Part shown: positions 15,962-25,090 of the stretch, in pieces
Numbering within the stretch: the first letter of the stretch is position 1
How the letters are laid out: each line of letters begins with the position of its first letter
NCBI RefSeq assembly: GCF_028464145.1
Contig: NZ_JAQPCG010000010.1
Location: 1-64,000 of the forward strand
From: Maribacter sp. PR1
GTDB lineage: Bacteria; Bacteroidota; Bacteroidia; Flavobacteriales; Flavobacteriaceae
Reading direction: 5' to 3'
DNA length: 64,000 bases
Position numbers and translations under genes: made by a program
The notes under the pieces: model-generated
The model's database searches: none
What the model was told of the DNA's origin: nothing
Seen by the model: only the letters and a program-made list of their open reading frames with translations

Positions 15962-17626
15962 TTATTTAGCTTTTTTCCCTCTAACGGTTTTGTTTTTAGT
16001 TTTAGATTTAGAACCAACTCTGGACATGGCACATCTGAAACCGATATAGTCGGTGGCCATATATTGTGGCAAATATCTTCTTTGTGCTGGGTCTAACCAG
16101 TAGGCTCTATCTCTCCAAGAACCACCTTTGTAAACACGGACCTCATCATTGATCAACGAAGTTCTATTGTTAGACTGATCGTATTGTCTAATCAACTTTC
16201 CAGTAGAGTCTCTCTCGACTTTATGCTTAGGTGAATTATACATAGACTGTTTTTCATCTTCTTCTTCGTCGCTAAAACGGTCAAAGAATCTAGAAGAACC
16301 CGGGTCCCCATCCCTATATCCTCTGTTGTCACTTGAGGAGAAATTGGTTCTAAGATAGGTTTCCTCCTCATCAACAGGAACCATTTTTATTTCGCCAGGT
16401 AAATTTACCGCAACAACTTTTCCGTTTGGTAAAGTGTCATAAACAATGGAGTCTCTAAGAATATTTACTTTCCCATCTTCTCCTATTGCTGTTTTCATGT
16501 AAATGTTACCTCTATAATAGTTAAAATCACTTACTTCATCATCAACTATTGGTCTATATACGTCGGCAACCCATTCGGCTACGTTACCGGCCATATCATA
16601 AAGACCTAGGTCATTTGGTTTGTAGGACATAACTTCTGCGGTAATGTCTGCACCGTCGTCCGACCAACCTGCAATTCCGCCGTAATCACCTTTTCCTTGT
16701 TTAAAGTTGGCAAGTTGATCACCTCGGCCAACTCTTTGGCCATTTCTTGTGTAATCTCCCTCCCAAGGATATTTTTTCCGACCTCTGTAGTTGTTATACT
16801 CTCGTTGTCCTACTTGAGCCTGTGCAGCATATTCCCACTCCGTTTCCGTTGGTAGTCTGTATTCTGGCATAATTATACCACTACTCCTTTTGGCGAATGT
16901 GGAAACACTGTCCTTTTTCATTTTACCTTGAAGGGAGTCAATCTGTCCGTTATAAACAGATTCTGGTCTATTGAGATAGGCTTCTGTACTAAAGGTTCCA
17001 GCGACCTCACCATTTATGGCCTGATATTTTGCATCTTCGGATAGATATCCTTCTCTTTCCAACATTACTTCGTTTACACGATCCGTTCTCCATTCTGCAA
17101 ATTGCGTTGCCTGAATCCAATTTACACCTACCACAGGATACTCCGCATAAGCTGGGTGTCTCAAATAGTTATTGGTCATGGTTTCGTTAAAACCTAACCT
17201 GTTTCTCCAAACCAGTGTATCCGGTAATGCACCCTTATATATATTGGCATATTTTGGATTTTCCGGTGGGTAAACACTTTTTAGGTAATCCAAATACTCC
17301 AAGTACATCAGATTGGTCACCTCAGTTTCATCCATATAAAAGGATTGAACATGTTGGGATGTAGGCGTGTTGTTCCAGTCATGCATTACATCATCCTGTA
17401 CTTTTCCTTTTGTAAAGGTTCCACCTTCCACAAACACCAAACCAGGAGCTGTTTCCTGTTCTTTGAAATCTGTATTGTATTGAAAACCACCTTCCTTTTC
17501 ATTTATCTTCCAACCTGTAGCTCTTGACACATTTTTGGAGGATGAAGATTTGGAACAGCTGGTTACTGTAAAACCTCCCGCAATTACGGTGCATGAGAGT
17601 AAAACTTTAATAAACTGTTTTTTCAT
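15962..17626 (-). CDS. gldJ: gliding motility / T9SS lipoprotein GldJ
   Basis: This 554-residue protein is a lipoprotein (signal ending T-V-T-S-C, Cys24) with a formylglycine-generating-enzyme-like (SUMF1) fold: F-V-E-G-G-T-F-T-K-G near residue 64, M-D-E-T-E-V-T-N, R-L-P-T-E-T-E-W-E-Y-A-A, and near the end V-Y-K-G-G-S-W-R-D-R and the G-F-R-C-A box. Length, insertions and the basic C-terminal tail match GldJ, which is needed in Flavobacteria for gliding and stabilises the GldK-type components of T9SS. Neighbours murF on one side and porV on the other also match the known gldJ locus. The enzyme residues of true FGE are not expected to be conserved here. Confidence 0.95.
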   Translation of the reverse strand: MKKQFIKVLLSCTVIAGGFTVTSCSKSSSSKNVSRATGWKINEKEGGFQYNTDFKEQETAPGLVFVEGGTFTKGKVQDDVMHDWNNTPTSQHVQSFYMDETEVTNLMYLEYLDYLKSVYPPENPKYANIYKGALPDTLVWRNRLGFNETMTNNYLRHPAYAEYPVVGVNWIQATQFAEWRTDRVNEVMLEREGYLSEDAKYQAINGEVAGTFSTEAYLNRPESVYNGQIDSLQGKMKKDSVSTFAKRSSGIIMPEYRLPTETEWEYAAQAQVGQREYNNYRGRKKYPWEGDYTRNGQRVGRGDQLANFKQGKGDYGGIAGWSDDGADITAEVMSYKPNDLGLYDMAGNVAEWVADVYRPIVDDEVSDFNYYRGNIYMKTAIGEDGKVNILRDSIVYDTLPNGKVVAVNLPGEIKMVPVDEEETYLRTNFSSSDNRGYRDGDPGSSRFFDRFSDEEEDEKQSMYNSPKHKVERDSTGKLIRQYDQSNNRTSLINDEVRVYKGGSWRDRAYWLDPAQRRYLPQYMATDYIGFRCAMSRVGSKSKTKNKTVRGKKAK

Positions 17627-17998
17627 AATTAGGACTTGAGTTCAATCTGTTTAAACTAATGGTTTGTTAGTCTAATTGATTTGGATTTTAATTAATTTAT
17701 GTCGCTTTCGCTGGTTAAAACGATGTTTTGGTTATAATATTTCATCGAGCAAAACATTTTTAACTTCAACATGGTAAGTTGCATTTTTAAATGGTTCTAT
17801 CTAACAGGAATAACGTACCAAACGCTGTAATAGTATATTAATGGGTAAACTAGATTTAATTAAAGTGTAGAAAGTGATAAATCATAACCTAAAAGAGAAG
17901 TACTAAGAAAAATAAATGTATTTGGAGCAAGATTATATGGAAAATAACGTTTACCTATAAAATTGAAAATTAATTTGACCTACTTTATATAATTCGAA
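17627..17998. promoter_or_regulatory. divergent promoter region between gldJ and porV
   Basis: This 372-base AT-rich gap holds no gene and is far too short for porU. It contains an inverted repeat ATGTTTTG (17723-17730) and CAAAACAT (17750-17757), separated by 19 bases, which could be an operator. Both divergent genes need promoters here, but no strong consensus box could be fixed. Confidence 0.5.
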
Positions 17999-19147
17999 AT
18001 GAAAAAACTTCCAATTATTTTATTGTTATTGTTTTTAGTGAAAACAAGTGCCCAGGAAGATCAAAGGGTGATAACAACGGCAGTTCCATTTTTAACAATA
18101 GCCGCTGATGCCCGTTCTGCTGGCATGGGTGATATGGGTGTAGCCACCTCTACAGATGCTTTTTCCCAGCAATGGAACCCTGCAAAGTTCGCCTTTGCTG
18201 AACGTAAAATGGGAATCGGTGTAAGTTATACGCCATATTTAGAAAGTATAATCACTGATATATCACTGCTTAACGCCAGTTTTTACAATAAAATAGATGA
18301 GCAAAGTGCCTTCGCAGTTAGTTTACGATATTTTACATTAGGCGAAATAGAGTTAAGGCAATTTGCAAATGACCCAGGCACTCTGGCCAAACCGAACGAA
18401 TTGGCTTTGGATGGCTCTTATTCCTTAAAATTGAGTCCAACTTTTTCCATGGCCGTTGCAGGTAGGTTTATTAGATCTAACTTGAAGTTGCCTCAAAATG
18501 GAACTGTGGATTCCCAAGCCGCCAGTTCCTTTGCTGTTGACGTGGCAGGTTACTATAGGTCAAGAGAAATAGCCTATAATAACTTCGATGGTCGTTGGAG
18601 GGCAGGTTTCAATATTTCCAATATAGGTGGAAAAATACAGTATGATGAGGGTGGTCAAGAAAATTTTCTACCGAGTAATTTAAAATTTGGAGCTGGTTTT
18701 GATTTTATTTTGGACCAAGATAATGTTATAGGAATAACCACGGAGTTCAATAAATTGTTGGTTCCAACTCCTCAAGATTTTGATGGTGATGGTGATATTG
18801 ATTCTGCGGATAATGATATTTACCAGAATGAAACAGGTTTTAGCGGAATCTTTGGATCTTTCGGGGATGCTCCTGATGGTTTCAGTGAGGAGTTAAAAGA
18901 GTTTACATGGGCGCTGGGTGCAGAGTACAGCTACCAAGATTCGTTTATGGTAAGGACTGGATATTTTAACGAGAGTGAGGAAAAGGGTTCTAGGAAGTTC
19001 TTTACTTTAGGAGCGGGCTTCAAATTTAAAGCCGCTCAAATAGATCTGTCCTATCTGTTCTCTACTTCACAAGTTAGAAATCCATTGGAAAACACATTGA
19101 GATTTGCCTTAACGTTTAGTTTGGGCGAAGAATACTATAACGATTAA
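17999..19147 (+). CDS. porV: T9SS outer-membrane shuttle protein PorV (LptO)
   Basis: The 382-residue protein has a Sec signal peptide (first 18 residues, ending T-S-A-Q) and an outer-membrane beta-barrel of the FadL-like PorV/LptO family. The N-terminal signature T-I-A-A-D-A-R-S-A-G-M-G-D-M-G with N-P-A-K shortly after is characteristic, and strand-like alternation continues to the C-terminal aromatic end. PorV carries T9SS cargo from the Sov/SprA translocon to the PorU attachment complex. It lies divergently from gldJ and upstream of cdd and pyruvate dehydrogenase genes, which is the usual flavobacterial order except that porU is missing from its normal place in front. Confidence 0.93.
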   Translation: MKKLPIILLLLFLVKTSAQEDQRVITTAVPFLTIAADARSAGMGDMGVATSTDAFSQQWNPAKFAFAERKMGIGVSYTPYLESIITDISLLNASFYNKIDEQSAFAVSLRYFTLGEIELRQFANDPGTLAKPNELALDGSYSLKLSPTFSMAVAGRFIRSNLKLPQNGTVDSQAASSFAVDVAGYYRSREIAYNNFDGRWRAGFNISNIGGKIQYDEGGQENFLPSNLKFGAGFDFILDQDNVIGITTEFNKLLVPTPQDFDGDGDIDSADNDIYQNETGFSGIFGSFGDAPDGFSEELKEFTWALGAEYSYQDSFMVRTGYFNESEEKGSRKFFTLGAGFKFKAAQIDLSYLFSTSQVRNPLENTLRFALTFSLGEEYYND

Positions 19148-19161
19148 TAGTAAAATTTTAA

Positions 19162-19198
19162 AAACAAAGGAACCCGCATATTGCGGGTTCCTTTGTTT
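19162..19198 (+). terminator. terminator after porV
   Basis: A perfect 17-bp stem (arms AAACAAAGGAACCCGCA and its complement) with a 3-base loop lies 15 bases after porV. The T-rich 3' arm makes it a strong intrinsic terminator. It also rules out start codons for cdd inside this hairpin. Confidence 0.9.
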
Positions 19199-19225
19199 AA
19201 GTCAATAATAAATTACCTTAGCAAC

Positions 19226-19714
19226 ATGGCAGAGATTAAAAAAATTAGTTTTGATATTGTTGTGTATGACGCATTGGTAGATTTGGCCGAGCATGATAGG
19301 AAATTGATTGAAATGTCAGTGGAAGCGAGAGCAAATGCCTATGCACCATATTCCAATTTCCAAGTAGGTGCTGCAGTTTTATTGCGAAATGGTGAAATTG
19401 TAATCGGTAGCAACCAAGAGAACGCCTCTTACCCGTCCGGACTTTGTGCTGAGCGCGTTGCGGTATTTCAAGCGGGTGCTAAATTTCCTGGAATTACTAT
19501 AGAGGCAATAGCTATAACGGCTTCATCTAAAGATTATCAGGTAAGTGAGCCTGCTGCACCCTGTGGTAATTGTAGACAATCCATTTTTGAGTATGAGTTC
19601 AAGCAAGAAAAACCTATTAAGATATTGATGATGGGTGCCCAAGGTAAGATTATTCAATGTAATTCCATAGCAGATATTTTACCCCTAGGATTCAATAATA
19701 CCTATTTAAAATAA
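19226..19714 (+). CDS. cdd: cytidine deaminase
   Basis: The protein has 162 residues from the ATG at 19226. It carries the zinc deaminase signature: a C-A-E motif in Y-P-S-G-L-C-A-E-R and the P-C-G-N-C-R-Q motif, both supplying zinc ligands, and the substrate-binding A-P-Y-S-N-F-Q-V-G-A segment. It converts cytidine/deoxycytidine to uridine/deoxyuridine in pyrimidine salvage in the cytoplasm. An upstream in-frame ATG at 19181 lies within the porV terminator hairpin and is not used. A TACCTTAG box just before the start may be part of a promoter. Downstream is the E1-alpha gene after 183 bases. Confidence 0.95.
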   Translation: MAEIKKISFDIVVYDALVDLAEHDRKLIEMSVEARANAYAPYSNFQVGAAVLLRNGEIVIGSNQENASYPSGLCAERVAVFQAGAKFPGITIEAIAITASSKDYQVSEPAAPCGNCRQSIFEYEFKQEKPIKILMMGAQGKIIQCNSIADILPLGFNNTYLK

Positions 19715-19897
19715 CCAATTGATTTAGTCTTTCGTTAAAACAAGGAATTGGCTATTTTTGTTAAGGCTATAATTTCTTCTAGCTTTTATTTCTATTATTT
19801 TTATCCATTCATTTATATGTGTATTTTTGTTCACTTGTGATGTACTTCTTGAACATTACTTTTGAGTCCGATTAATTTGTTTTAATTTTATAAATCG

Positions 19898-20896
19898 ATG
19901 GAAAAAATCACCAAGGAAACTTATTTGAAATGGTACGAGGACATGCTGTTTTGGCGAAAGTTTGAGGATAAGCTCGCAGCTGTATACATTCAACAAAAAG
20001 TAAGAGGTTTTCTTCACTTATATAATGGTCAGGAAGCGGTATTGGCGGGAGCCCTGCATGCGATGGACCTTACAAAGGACAGAATGATTACTGCCTATAG
20101 GAACCACGTGCAACCCATTGGCATGGGAGTGGATCCAAAGAGAGTTATGGCTGAATTATATGGAAAAGTAACGGGAACGTCTAAAGGAATGGGCGGTTCC
20201 ATGCATATTTTTTCCAAAGAGCATCGTTTTCATGGTGGACATGGTATTGTAGGGGGACAAATCCCTTTAGGTGCAGGTATGGCATTTGGCGATAAATATC
20301 ATGGTAGTGATGCGGTAACTTTGTGCTATATGGGAGATGGAGCGGTAAGGCAAGGGTCACTTCACGAAACCTTCAACTTGGCCATGCTATGGCAACTACC
20401 GGTCGTTTTCATTTGTGAGAATAATGGATATGCCATGGGTACTTCAGTTGCAAGAACCTCCTTTTCTACGGATATCTGGAAATTAGGTTTAGGTTACGAG
20501 ATGCCATGCGGTCCCGTGGATGGAATGAATCCCGTTACCGTAGCCCAAGAAATGAGTAAAGCTATAGAAAGGGCGCGTACGGGTGGAGGACCTACCTTCT
20601 TGGAGATGAAGACCTACAGATATAGAGGTCATTCCATGTCAGATGCACAACATTACAGGACAAAGGATGAAGTAGAGGAATATAAAAAGATAGATCCGAT
20701 AACGCAGGTGTTGGATATAATAAAAGAGAAAAAATACGCTACCGACGAGGAAATTAAAAAAATTGACAAAAAAGTCAAGGAATCGGTTAAGGAGTGCGAA
20801 GAGTTTGCAGAGAAATCGGATTATCCACCCGTACAGCAATTGTACGATATGGTTTATGAGCAAGAAGATTTTCCATTCGTTCAACATAAATTGTAA
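19898..20896 (+). CDS. pdhA: pyruvate dehydrogenase E1 component, alpha subunit
   Basis: This 332-residue protein matches thiamine-diphosphate-dependent E1-alpha: the R-G-F-L-H-L-Y-N-G-Q-E-A motif, G-G-S-M-H, the TPP motif starting G-D-G-A-V-R-Q-G (about 145-175) and ending E-N-N, and the phosphorylation-loop-like Y-R-Y-R-G-H-S-M-S-D. With E1-beta it decarboxylates pyruvate and reductively acetylates lipoyl-E2. The E2 gene follows after four bases, so the two are one operon, while E1-beta is encoded separately at 44374. Branched-chain dehydrogenase alpha is the alternative, but the sequence and E2 architecture favour pyruvate. Confidence 0.93.
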   Translation: MEKITKETYLKWYEDMLFWRKFEDKLAAVYIQQKVRGFLHLYNGQEAVLAGALHAMDLTKDRMITAYRNHVQPIGMGVDPKRVMAELYGKVTGTSKGMGGSMHIFSKEHRFHGGHGIVGGQIPLGAGMAFGDKYHGSDAVTLCYMGDGAVRQGSLHETFNLAMLWQLPVVFICENNGYAMGTSVARTSFSTDIWKLGLGYEMPCGPVDGMNPVTVAQEMSKAIERARTGGGPTFLEMKTYRYRGHSMSDAQHYRTKDEVEEYKKIDPITQVLDIIKEKKYATDEEIKKIDKKVKESVKECEEFAEKSDYPPVQQLYDMVYEQEDFPFVQHKL

Positions 20897-20900
20897 TTAA

Positions 20901-22544
20901 ATGGCAGAAATAATAAACATGCCGCGATTAAGCGATACCATGGAAGAAGGTACCGTTGCAAAGTGGTTGAAAAATGTAGGTGATAAAGTTGAGGAAGGCG
21001 ATATCTTGGCAGAGATTGAAACGGATAAGGCTACCATGGAGTTCGAATCCTTTCATGAAGGGACCTTGCTCCATATTGGTATTAAAGAAGGAGATGGTGC
21101 CCCTGTTGATACGTTGCTGGCCATAATTGGTGAAGAAGGTGAGGATATTTCCGGTATGTTGAACGGTGAAGGTGATAGTCAAGAAAAAAAGGAAGAAACA
21201 ACTGAAGAAGAATCAAGTGATTCTTCAAGTGATGAGGTAGAGGAGTCTGCAGGTGGTGAGATTCCCGAAGGAGTTGAAATTGTAAAGATGCCTCGTCTTA
21301 GTGACACCATGGAAGAGGGAACGGTTGCCAGCTGGTTAAAGCAAGTAGGGGACGATGTTGAGGAAGGTGATATTTTGGCAGAAATCGAAACGGATAAGGC
21401 CACGATGGAATTTGAGTCCTTCTATTCCGGTAAGTTACTTTATATAGGGATACAAGAAGGTGAGTCATCTCCAGTAGATGCTGTATTGGCGGTAATAGGA
21501 CCGGAAGGAACCGACGTTGACGCCGTGTTAAATTCCAAACCTAAGGAATCCAATAAAAGTTCCGATTCCGAAACAAAAAAAGAAGAAGCACCAAAGCAAA
21601 AAGAAACTGAAGATAAATCTTCTACAGATTCGAAATCGGTGACATCTGATGGCAATCGAATTTTTGCATCGCCCTTGGCCAAAAAAATAGCGGAGGATAA
21701 AGGTATAGATTTGTCCAAAGTTTCCGGTACCGGTGATAATGGGAGGATCATTAAAAAGGACATAGAAAACTTTAAGCCGGAAGAAGCTCCAAAAGCTGTA
21801 GCCCAAACTGATAAGGCAGCTGCAACGGCACCTGCAGTCTCCATGGCAATTCCATCCGGTGAAGAAGGTGTGGAAGAAACCAAGAATTCTAATATGCGAA
21901 AGGCAATTGCCAAGGCGTTGGGCAATTCCAAATTCGCGGCTCCACATTTTTACCTGACTATAGAAGTGGATATGGACAATGCCATAGCCTCCAGAGCGCA
22001 AATAAACAGTTTGCCGGATATTAAGGTGTCCTTTAACGATATGGTTCTTAAAGCCTGTGCGATGGCCTTAAGAAAACATCCGCAGGTCAATACGACATGG
22101 AACGGAGATACCACAAAACAGTATACCCATATACATATGGGAGTGGCCGTAGCGGTCGACGAAGGCTTGGTAGTCCCAGTGGTAAAACATGCCGATTTAC
22201 TTGGACTGACCCAGATAGGGGCTGCTGTTAAAGATTTGGCAGGGAAAGCGCGGAGCAAGAAAATTGCCCCTTCGGAAATGGAAGGTAGCACCTTTACAGT
22301 ATCTAATTTGGGTATGTTTGGTATACAAGAGTTTACCTCGATCATAAATCAGCCCAATTCTGCAATTTTATCCGTAGGTGCAATTGTAGAGAAACCCGTG
22401 GTTAAGAATGGGGAGATTGTAGTTGGTAATACCATGAAACTGACCTTGGCCTGTGACCATAGAACCGTAGATGGCGCAGTGGGGGCTCAATTTTTACAGA
22501 CACTAAGATATTTTGTTGAAAACCCGGTTACTATGCTTGCATAA
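20901..22544 (+). CDS. pdhC: pyruvate dehydrogenase E2, dihydrolipoamide acetyltransferase
   Basis: The 547-residue protein has two lipoyl domains (lipoylated lysines K43 and K166, each in E-T-D-K-A-T-M-E-F-E-S), acidic Ser/Glu-rich linkers, a peripheral subunit-binding domain (about 253-290, starting I-F-A-S-P-L-A-K-K) and a C-terminal catalytic domain with the D-H-R-T-V-D-G-A active-site motif. It forms the core of the pyruvate dehydrogenase complex and transfers acetyl to CoA. The two lipoyl modules are near copies of each other, even at DNA level, suggesting internal duplication. It is followed by a terminator, and no E3 gene is adjacent. Confidence 0.95.
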   Translation: MAEIINMPRLSDTMEEGTVAKWLKNVGDKVEEGDILAEIETDKATMEFESFHEGTLLHIGIKEGDGAPVDTLLAIIGEEGEDISGMLNGEGDSQEKKEETTEEESSDSSSDEVEESAGGEIPEGVEIVKMPRLSDTMEEGTVASWLKQVGDDVEEGDILAEIETDKATMEFESFYSGKLLYIGIQEGESSPVDAVLAVIGPEGTDVDAVLNSKPKESNKSSDSETKKEEAPKQKETEDKSSTDSKSVTSDGNRIFASPLAKKIAEDKGIDLSKVSGTGDNGRIIKKDIENFKPEEAPKAVAQTDKAAATAPAVSMAIPSGEEGVEETKNSNMRKAIAKALGNSKFAAPHFYLTIEVDMDNAIASRAQINSLPDIKVSFNDMVLKACAMALRKHPQVNTTWNGDTTKQYTHIHMGVAVAVDEGLVVPVVKHADLLGLTQIGAAVKDLAGKARSKKIAPSEMEGSTFTVSNLGMFGIQEFTSIINQPNSAILSVGAIVEKPVVKNGEIVVGNTMKLTLACDHRTVDGAVGAQFLQTLRYFVENPVTMLA

Positions 22545-22570
22545 ACAGGTTTTCGAATTAAGTAATAGGT

Positions 22571-22600
22571 AAAAGCATCCCTTTTCGGGGATGCTTTTTT
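22571..22600 (+). terminator. terminator after the E2 gene
   Basis: An 11-bp stem (AAAAGCATCCC / GGGATGCTTTT) with a short loop is followed by a T run, 27 bases after the E2 stop. Confidence 0.85.
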
Positions 22601-22626
22601 TATCTTTATCCTTATAAAATCATGCT

Positions 22627-23676
22627 ATGAAATATTTCCTAAGCTTACTTTTTGTCGTTTTATTATCCTCTTGCGGTTCCAAAAAGGTGAATACTGAAAC
22701 TGTACTAAATCCTGATGGGCCCGAGGGTCATAAAGGAAGGGTTGTTTCAAGTGAAAATAATTCCTCCAACGAAGAAATGCCACCAAAAAGTGGAAAAGGA
22801 ACAAACGAGGATTTTTCAAACGCAGCGGATATAGCAGTACTCATGGATTATTTGGCTTCGGATGCGTTGCAGGGTAGGGGAACTGGTAGTGAGGGCATTG
22901 CCAAGGCAGCCATGTTTATAGCGGATATTCTGGATTCCAATGGTATCAATCCATATTTTGAGACCTATAAGGATACCTTAGAAAATTTTGATGATATCGC
23001 TTTTAATGTCGTTGGAATTTTAGAGGGAACCGACCCCAAGTTGAAAAATGAGTATGTTGTTTTGGGAGCTCATTATGATCACTTGGGCATTGTAAACCCG
23101 GAGAACGGGGACGATATAGCCAATGGGGCCAACGACAATGCATCGGGAACTTCAACTTTATTGGAATTGGCTAGATATTTCGGAAATGAAAAATCAAATA
23201 AAAGAAGTTTGATTTTTGCTTTTTTCAGTGCAGAGGAAAAGGGGCTGTTAGGCTCTAAACATTTAGCAAAAAAACTTAAGGAACAGGGTATTGATGTTTA
23301 CGCAATGCTTAATTACGAAATGATGGGTGTTCCAATGGTCGCTAAGGATCATTTGGTTTATTTAACGGGATATGACCTGTCTAACCTGGCTGAGGTTAGT
23401 AATAGGTATGCGGGCGAAAAAGTGGTTGGTTTTCTTCCAAAGGCCAAAGAATTTAATCTATTCAAAAGGTCGGATAATTATGCTTTTCACCAAGAATTCA
23501 ATATACCCTCGCAGACCTATAGTACATTCGATTTTACCAATTTCCCCTATTATCACAATGTGGACGATGAATCGACAGAAATGGACTATGAGCACATGGC
23601 AAGGGTAGTCAACAAAATGATTCCCATCGTAGAAGGTATGGCCAATGCAAACACTAGAGAAATAAAATATAAGTAA
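22627..23676 (+). CDS. M28 family zinc aminopeptidase, lipoprotein
   Basis: The 349-residue protein has a lipoprotein signal (L-L-S-S-C, Cys16) and an M28 metallopeptidase domain. Zinc-binding and catalytic segments are visible: A-H-Y-D-H-L-G, N-D-N-A-S-G-T-S, S-A-E-E-K-G-L-L-G-S, and a late Y-H-N-V-D-D histidine. It is predicted to be a periplasmic or surface-anchored exopeptidase that removes N-terminal amino acids from peptides. It lies behind the E2 terminator and is coupled to the next gene by an overlapping TAATG, so both are translated from one message. Confidence 0.9.
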   Translation: MKYFLSLLFVVLLSSCGSKKVNTETVLNPDGPEGHKGRVVSSENNSSNEEMPPKSGKGTNEDFSNAADIAVLMDYLASDALQGRGTGSEGIAKAAMFIADILDSNGINPYFETYKDTLENFDDIAFNVVGILEGTDPKLKNEYVVLGAHYDHLGIVNPENGDDIANGANDNASGTSTLLELARYFGNEKSNKRSLIFAFFSAEEKGLLGSKHLAKKLKEQGIDVYAMLNYEMMGVPMVAKDHLVYLTGYDLSNLAEVSNRYAGEKVVGFLPKAKEFNLFKRSDNYAFHQEFNIPSQTYSTFDFTNFPYYHNVDDESTEMDYEHMARVVNKMIPIVEGMANANTREIKYK

Positions 23677-24356
23677 TGGCGAACATAATCATAACAGGGA
23701 CCAGCAGGGGTATTGGTTTTGAAATGGCAAAATTATTTGCCGATGAAGGGCACTCCGTTTTGGCACTTTCAAGAAATGAACAAACGATTGAAAATCTAGA
23801 CCATAAAAATATAACCGCGTTTTCCTTCGACCTTTCCAAAGCGTCCGACTTTGATCGTGTGGAACAATTTTTAGTTGATGATTGGAAAAAAGTAGATATA
23901 TTAATTAATAATGCGGGTGCGCTACTGAACAAACCTTTTTCCGAAACTACTTTAGAAGAATTTAAAAAAGTGTATGAGGTCAATGTTTTTGGTGTAACGG
24001 CCATGAACAAATTGGTAATTCCTTTTATGACAAAGTCAGGTCATATCGTTACTGTTAGTTCAATGGGCGGTGTTCAGGGTAGTGCAAAGTTTCCCGGGCT
24101 TTCCGCTTATAGTTCCAGTAAGGGGGGCGTCATCACATTAACCGAGCTTTTGGCGGAGGAATATAAGGAAACGGGTCCTTCATTTAATGTACTCGCCCTT
24201 GGTGCGGTTCAGACCGAAATGCTCGAAGAGGCTTTTCCAGGCTATCAGGCTCCGGTAACCCCATTGGAAATGGCGCGCTACATCAAGGATTTTGCATTGA
24301 ACGCCAACAAACTTTTTAACGGTAAATTAATTCAAGTATCCAGCTCCACACCATAG
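23676..24356 (+). CDS. short-chain dehydrogenase/reductase
   Basis: This 226-residue protein is a classical SDR: a G-x-x-x-G-I-G cofactor motif in T-S-R-G-I-G-F-E at the N-terminus, N-N-A-G near residue 78, a catalytic serine in V-S-S-M-G-G and the Y-S-S-S-K active-site motif. It is an NAD(P)-dependent cytoplasmic oxidoreductase; the substrate cannot be told from the sequence. The start codon overlaps the stop of the M28 peptidase gene by one base, indicating translational coupling. Confidence 0.9.
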   Translation: MANIIITGTSRGIGFEMAKLFADEGHSVLALSRNEQTIENLDHKNITAFSFDLSKASDFDRVEQFLVDDWKKVDILINNAGALLNKPFSETTLEEFKKVYEVNVFGVTAMNKLVIPFMTKSGHIVTVSSMGGVQGSAKFPGLSAYSSSKGGVITLTELLAEEYKETGPSFNVLALGAVQTEMLEEAFPGYQAPVTPLEMARYIKDFALNANKLFNGKLIQVSSSTP

Positions 24357-24473
24357 TTTGTTGTAATGTCTAACCGTTTCCTATTCTTGTAAAAAATTCC
24401 CATGATGTTTGATGGAGGTAAGTTTTTATATCCGTCGAAAACCAACATTTCAAAATAAATAAAAATTTTCAGG

Positions 24474-24481
24474 TATTTTTG
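24474..24481 (+). promoter_or_regulatory. -7 box of the sprT-like gene, close to its start codon
   Basis: TATTTTTG matches the Bacteroidota -7 consensus TAnnTTTG. Only five bases separate it from the ATG at 24487, so transcription would begin at or next to the start codon. No clear TTG box is present upstream. Confidence 0.5.
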
Positions 24482-24486
24482 TTTGG

Positions 24487-25089
24487 ATGGAACAGGTCCT
24501 TGGAAAATATTTACCGGAACGCGCTGTAAATTCATGTATGGAACTGATTAAAGTAAATGCCGTCCACTTGAAAATAGTGAATGAAAGAGTTACCAGACAT
24601 GGGGACTACAGAAGACTTTCCAATGGTAAACATTTGATCACCGTTAATGCCACCTTAAACAAATATCGTTTCTTAATTACCTTGGTACATGAGATTGCCC
24701 ATTTGGTAGCATTTGAAAAATATGGACGAAGAATAAAGCCACATGGAATAGAGTGGAAGCGAACTTTTCAAGTTTTGATGCTGCCTTTGCTAAGACCTGA
24801 AATATTTCCATCCAAACTCTTGCCTCTATTAGCGCTACACTTTAAAAATCCTAAGGCAAGTAGTAGTACGGATGCTAGATTGTCCATAGCTTTACAACAA
24901 TTTGATAAACAACAAACCGATAAAACCTACGTTTTTCAACTACCTTTCGGAAGTGTTTTTAGAATTTACAACGGAAAGTTTTTTAGGAAAGGTAATAAGA
25001 AAGTGAAAAGGTTTGAATGTGTTGAGATTAAAACAGGAAAGGTATACCTGTTTCAACCCAATGCCGAAGTTGAACTTATAAATAGTTGA
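24487..25089 (+). CDS. SprT-like zinc protease domain protein
   Basis: The 200-residue protein carries an SprT-like domain with the zinc motif H-E-I-A-H (68-72), preceded by T-V-N-A-T-L-N-K-Y and followed by H-G-I-E-W-K, as in the SprT/Spartan group. The C-terminal part has a basic region and a small beta segment, but no zinc-ribbon cysteines are obvious. Family relatives in eukaryotes cleave DNA-protein crosslinks; the bacterial role is not established. It is followed after one base by the guanylyltransferase gene, so it probably shares its transcript. Confidence 0.85.
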   Translation: MEQVLGKYLPERAVNSCMELIKVNAVHLKIVNERVTRHGDYRRLSNGKHLITVNATLNKYRFLITLVHEIAHLVAFEKYGRRIKPHGIEWKRTFQVLMLPLLRPEIFPSKLLPLLALHFKNPKASSSTDARLSIALQQFDKQQTDKTYVFQLPFGSVFRIYNGKFFRKGNKKVKRFECVEIKTGKVYLFQPNAEVELINS

Positions 25090-25090
25090 G

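Noticed and set aside
15898-16032. Longer murF start
   Set aside because: It would run through the gldJ terminator hairpin and overlap gldJ, and the extra residues have no family match.
17627-17998. Remnant of porU
   Set aside because: No readable frame with PorU-like sequence was found; the stretch looks like ordinary AT-rich promoter DNA.
19181-19225. Upstream start for cdd
   Set aside because: It begins in the loop of the perfect porV terminator hairpin.
21440-21931. Long antisense open frames within the E2 gene
   Set aside because: They arise from the Glu/Ser/Lys-rich codon pattern of the linkers and have no protein-like features.
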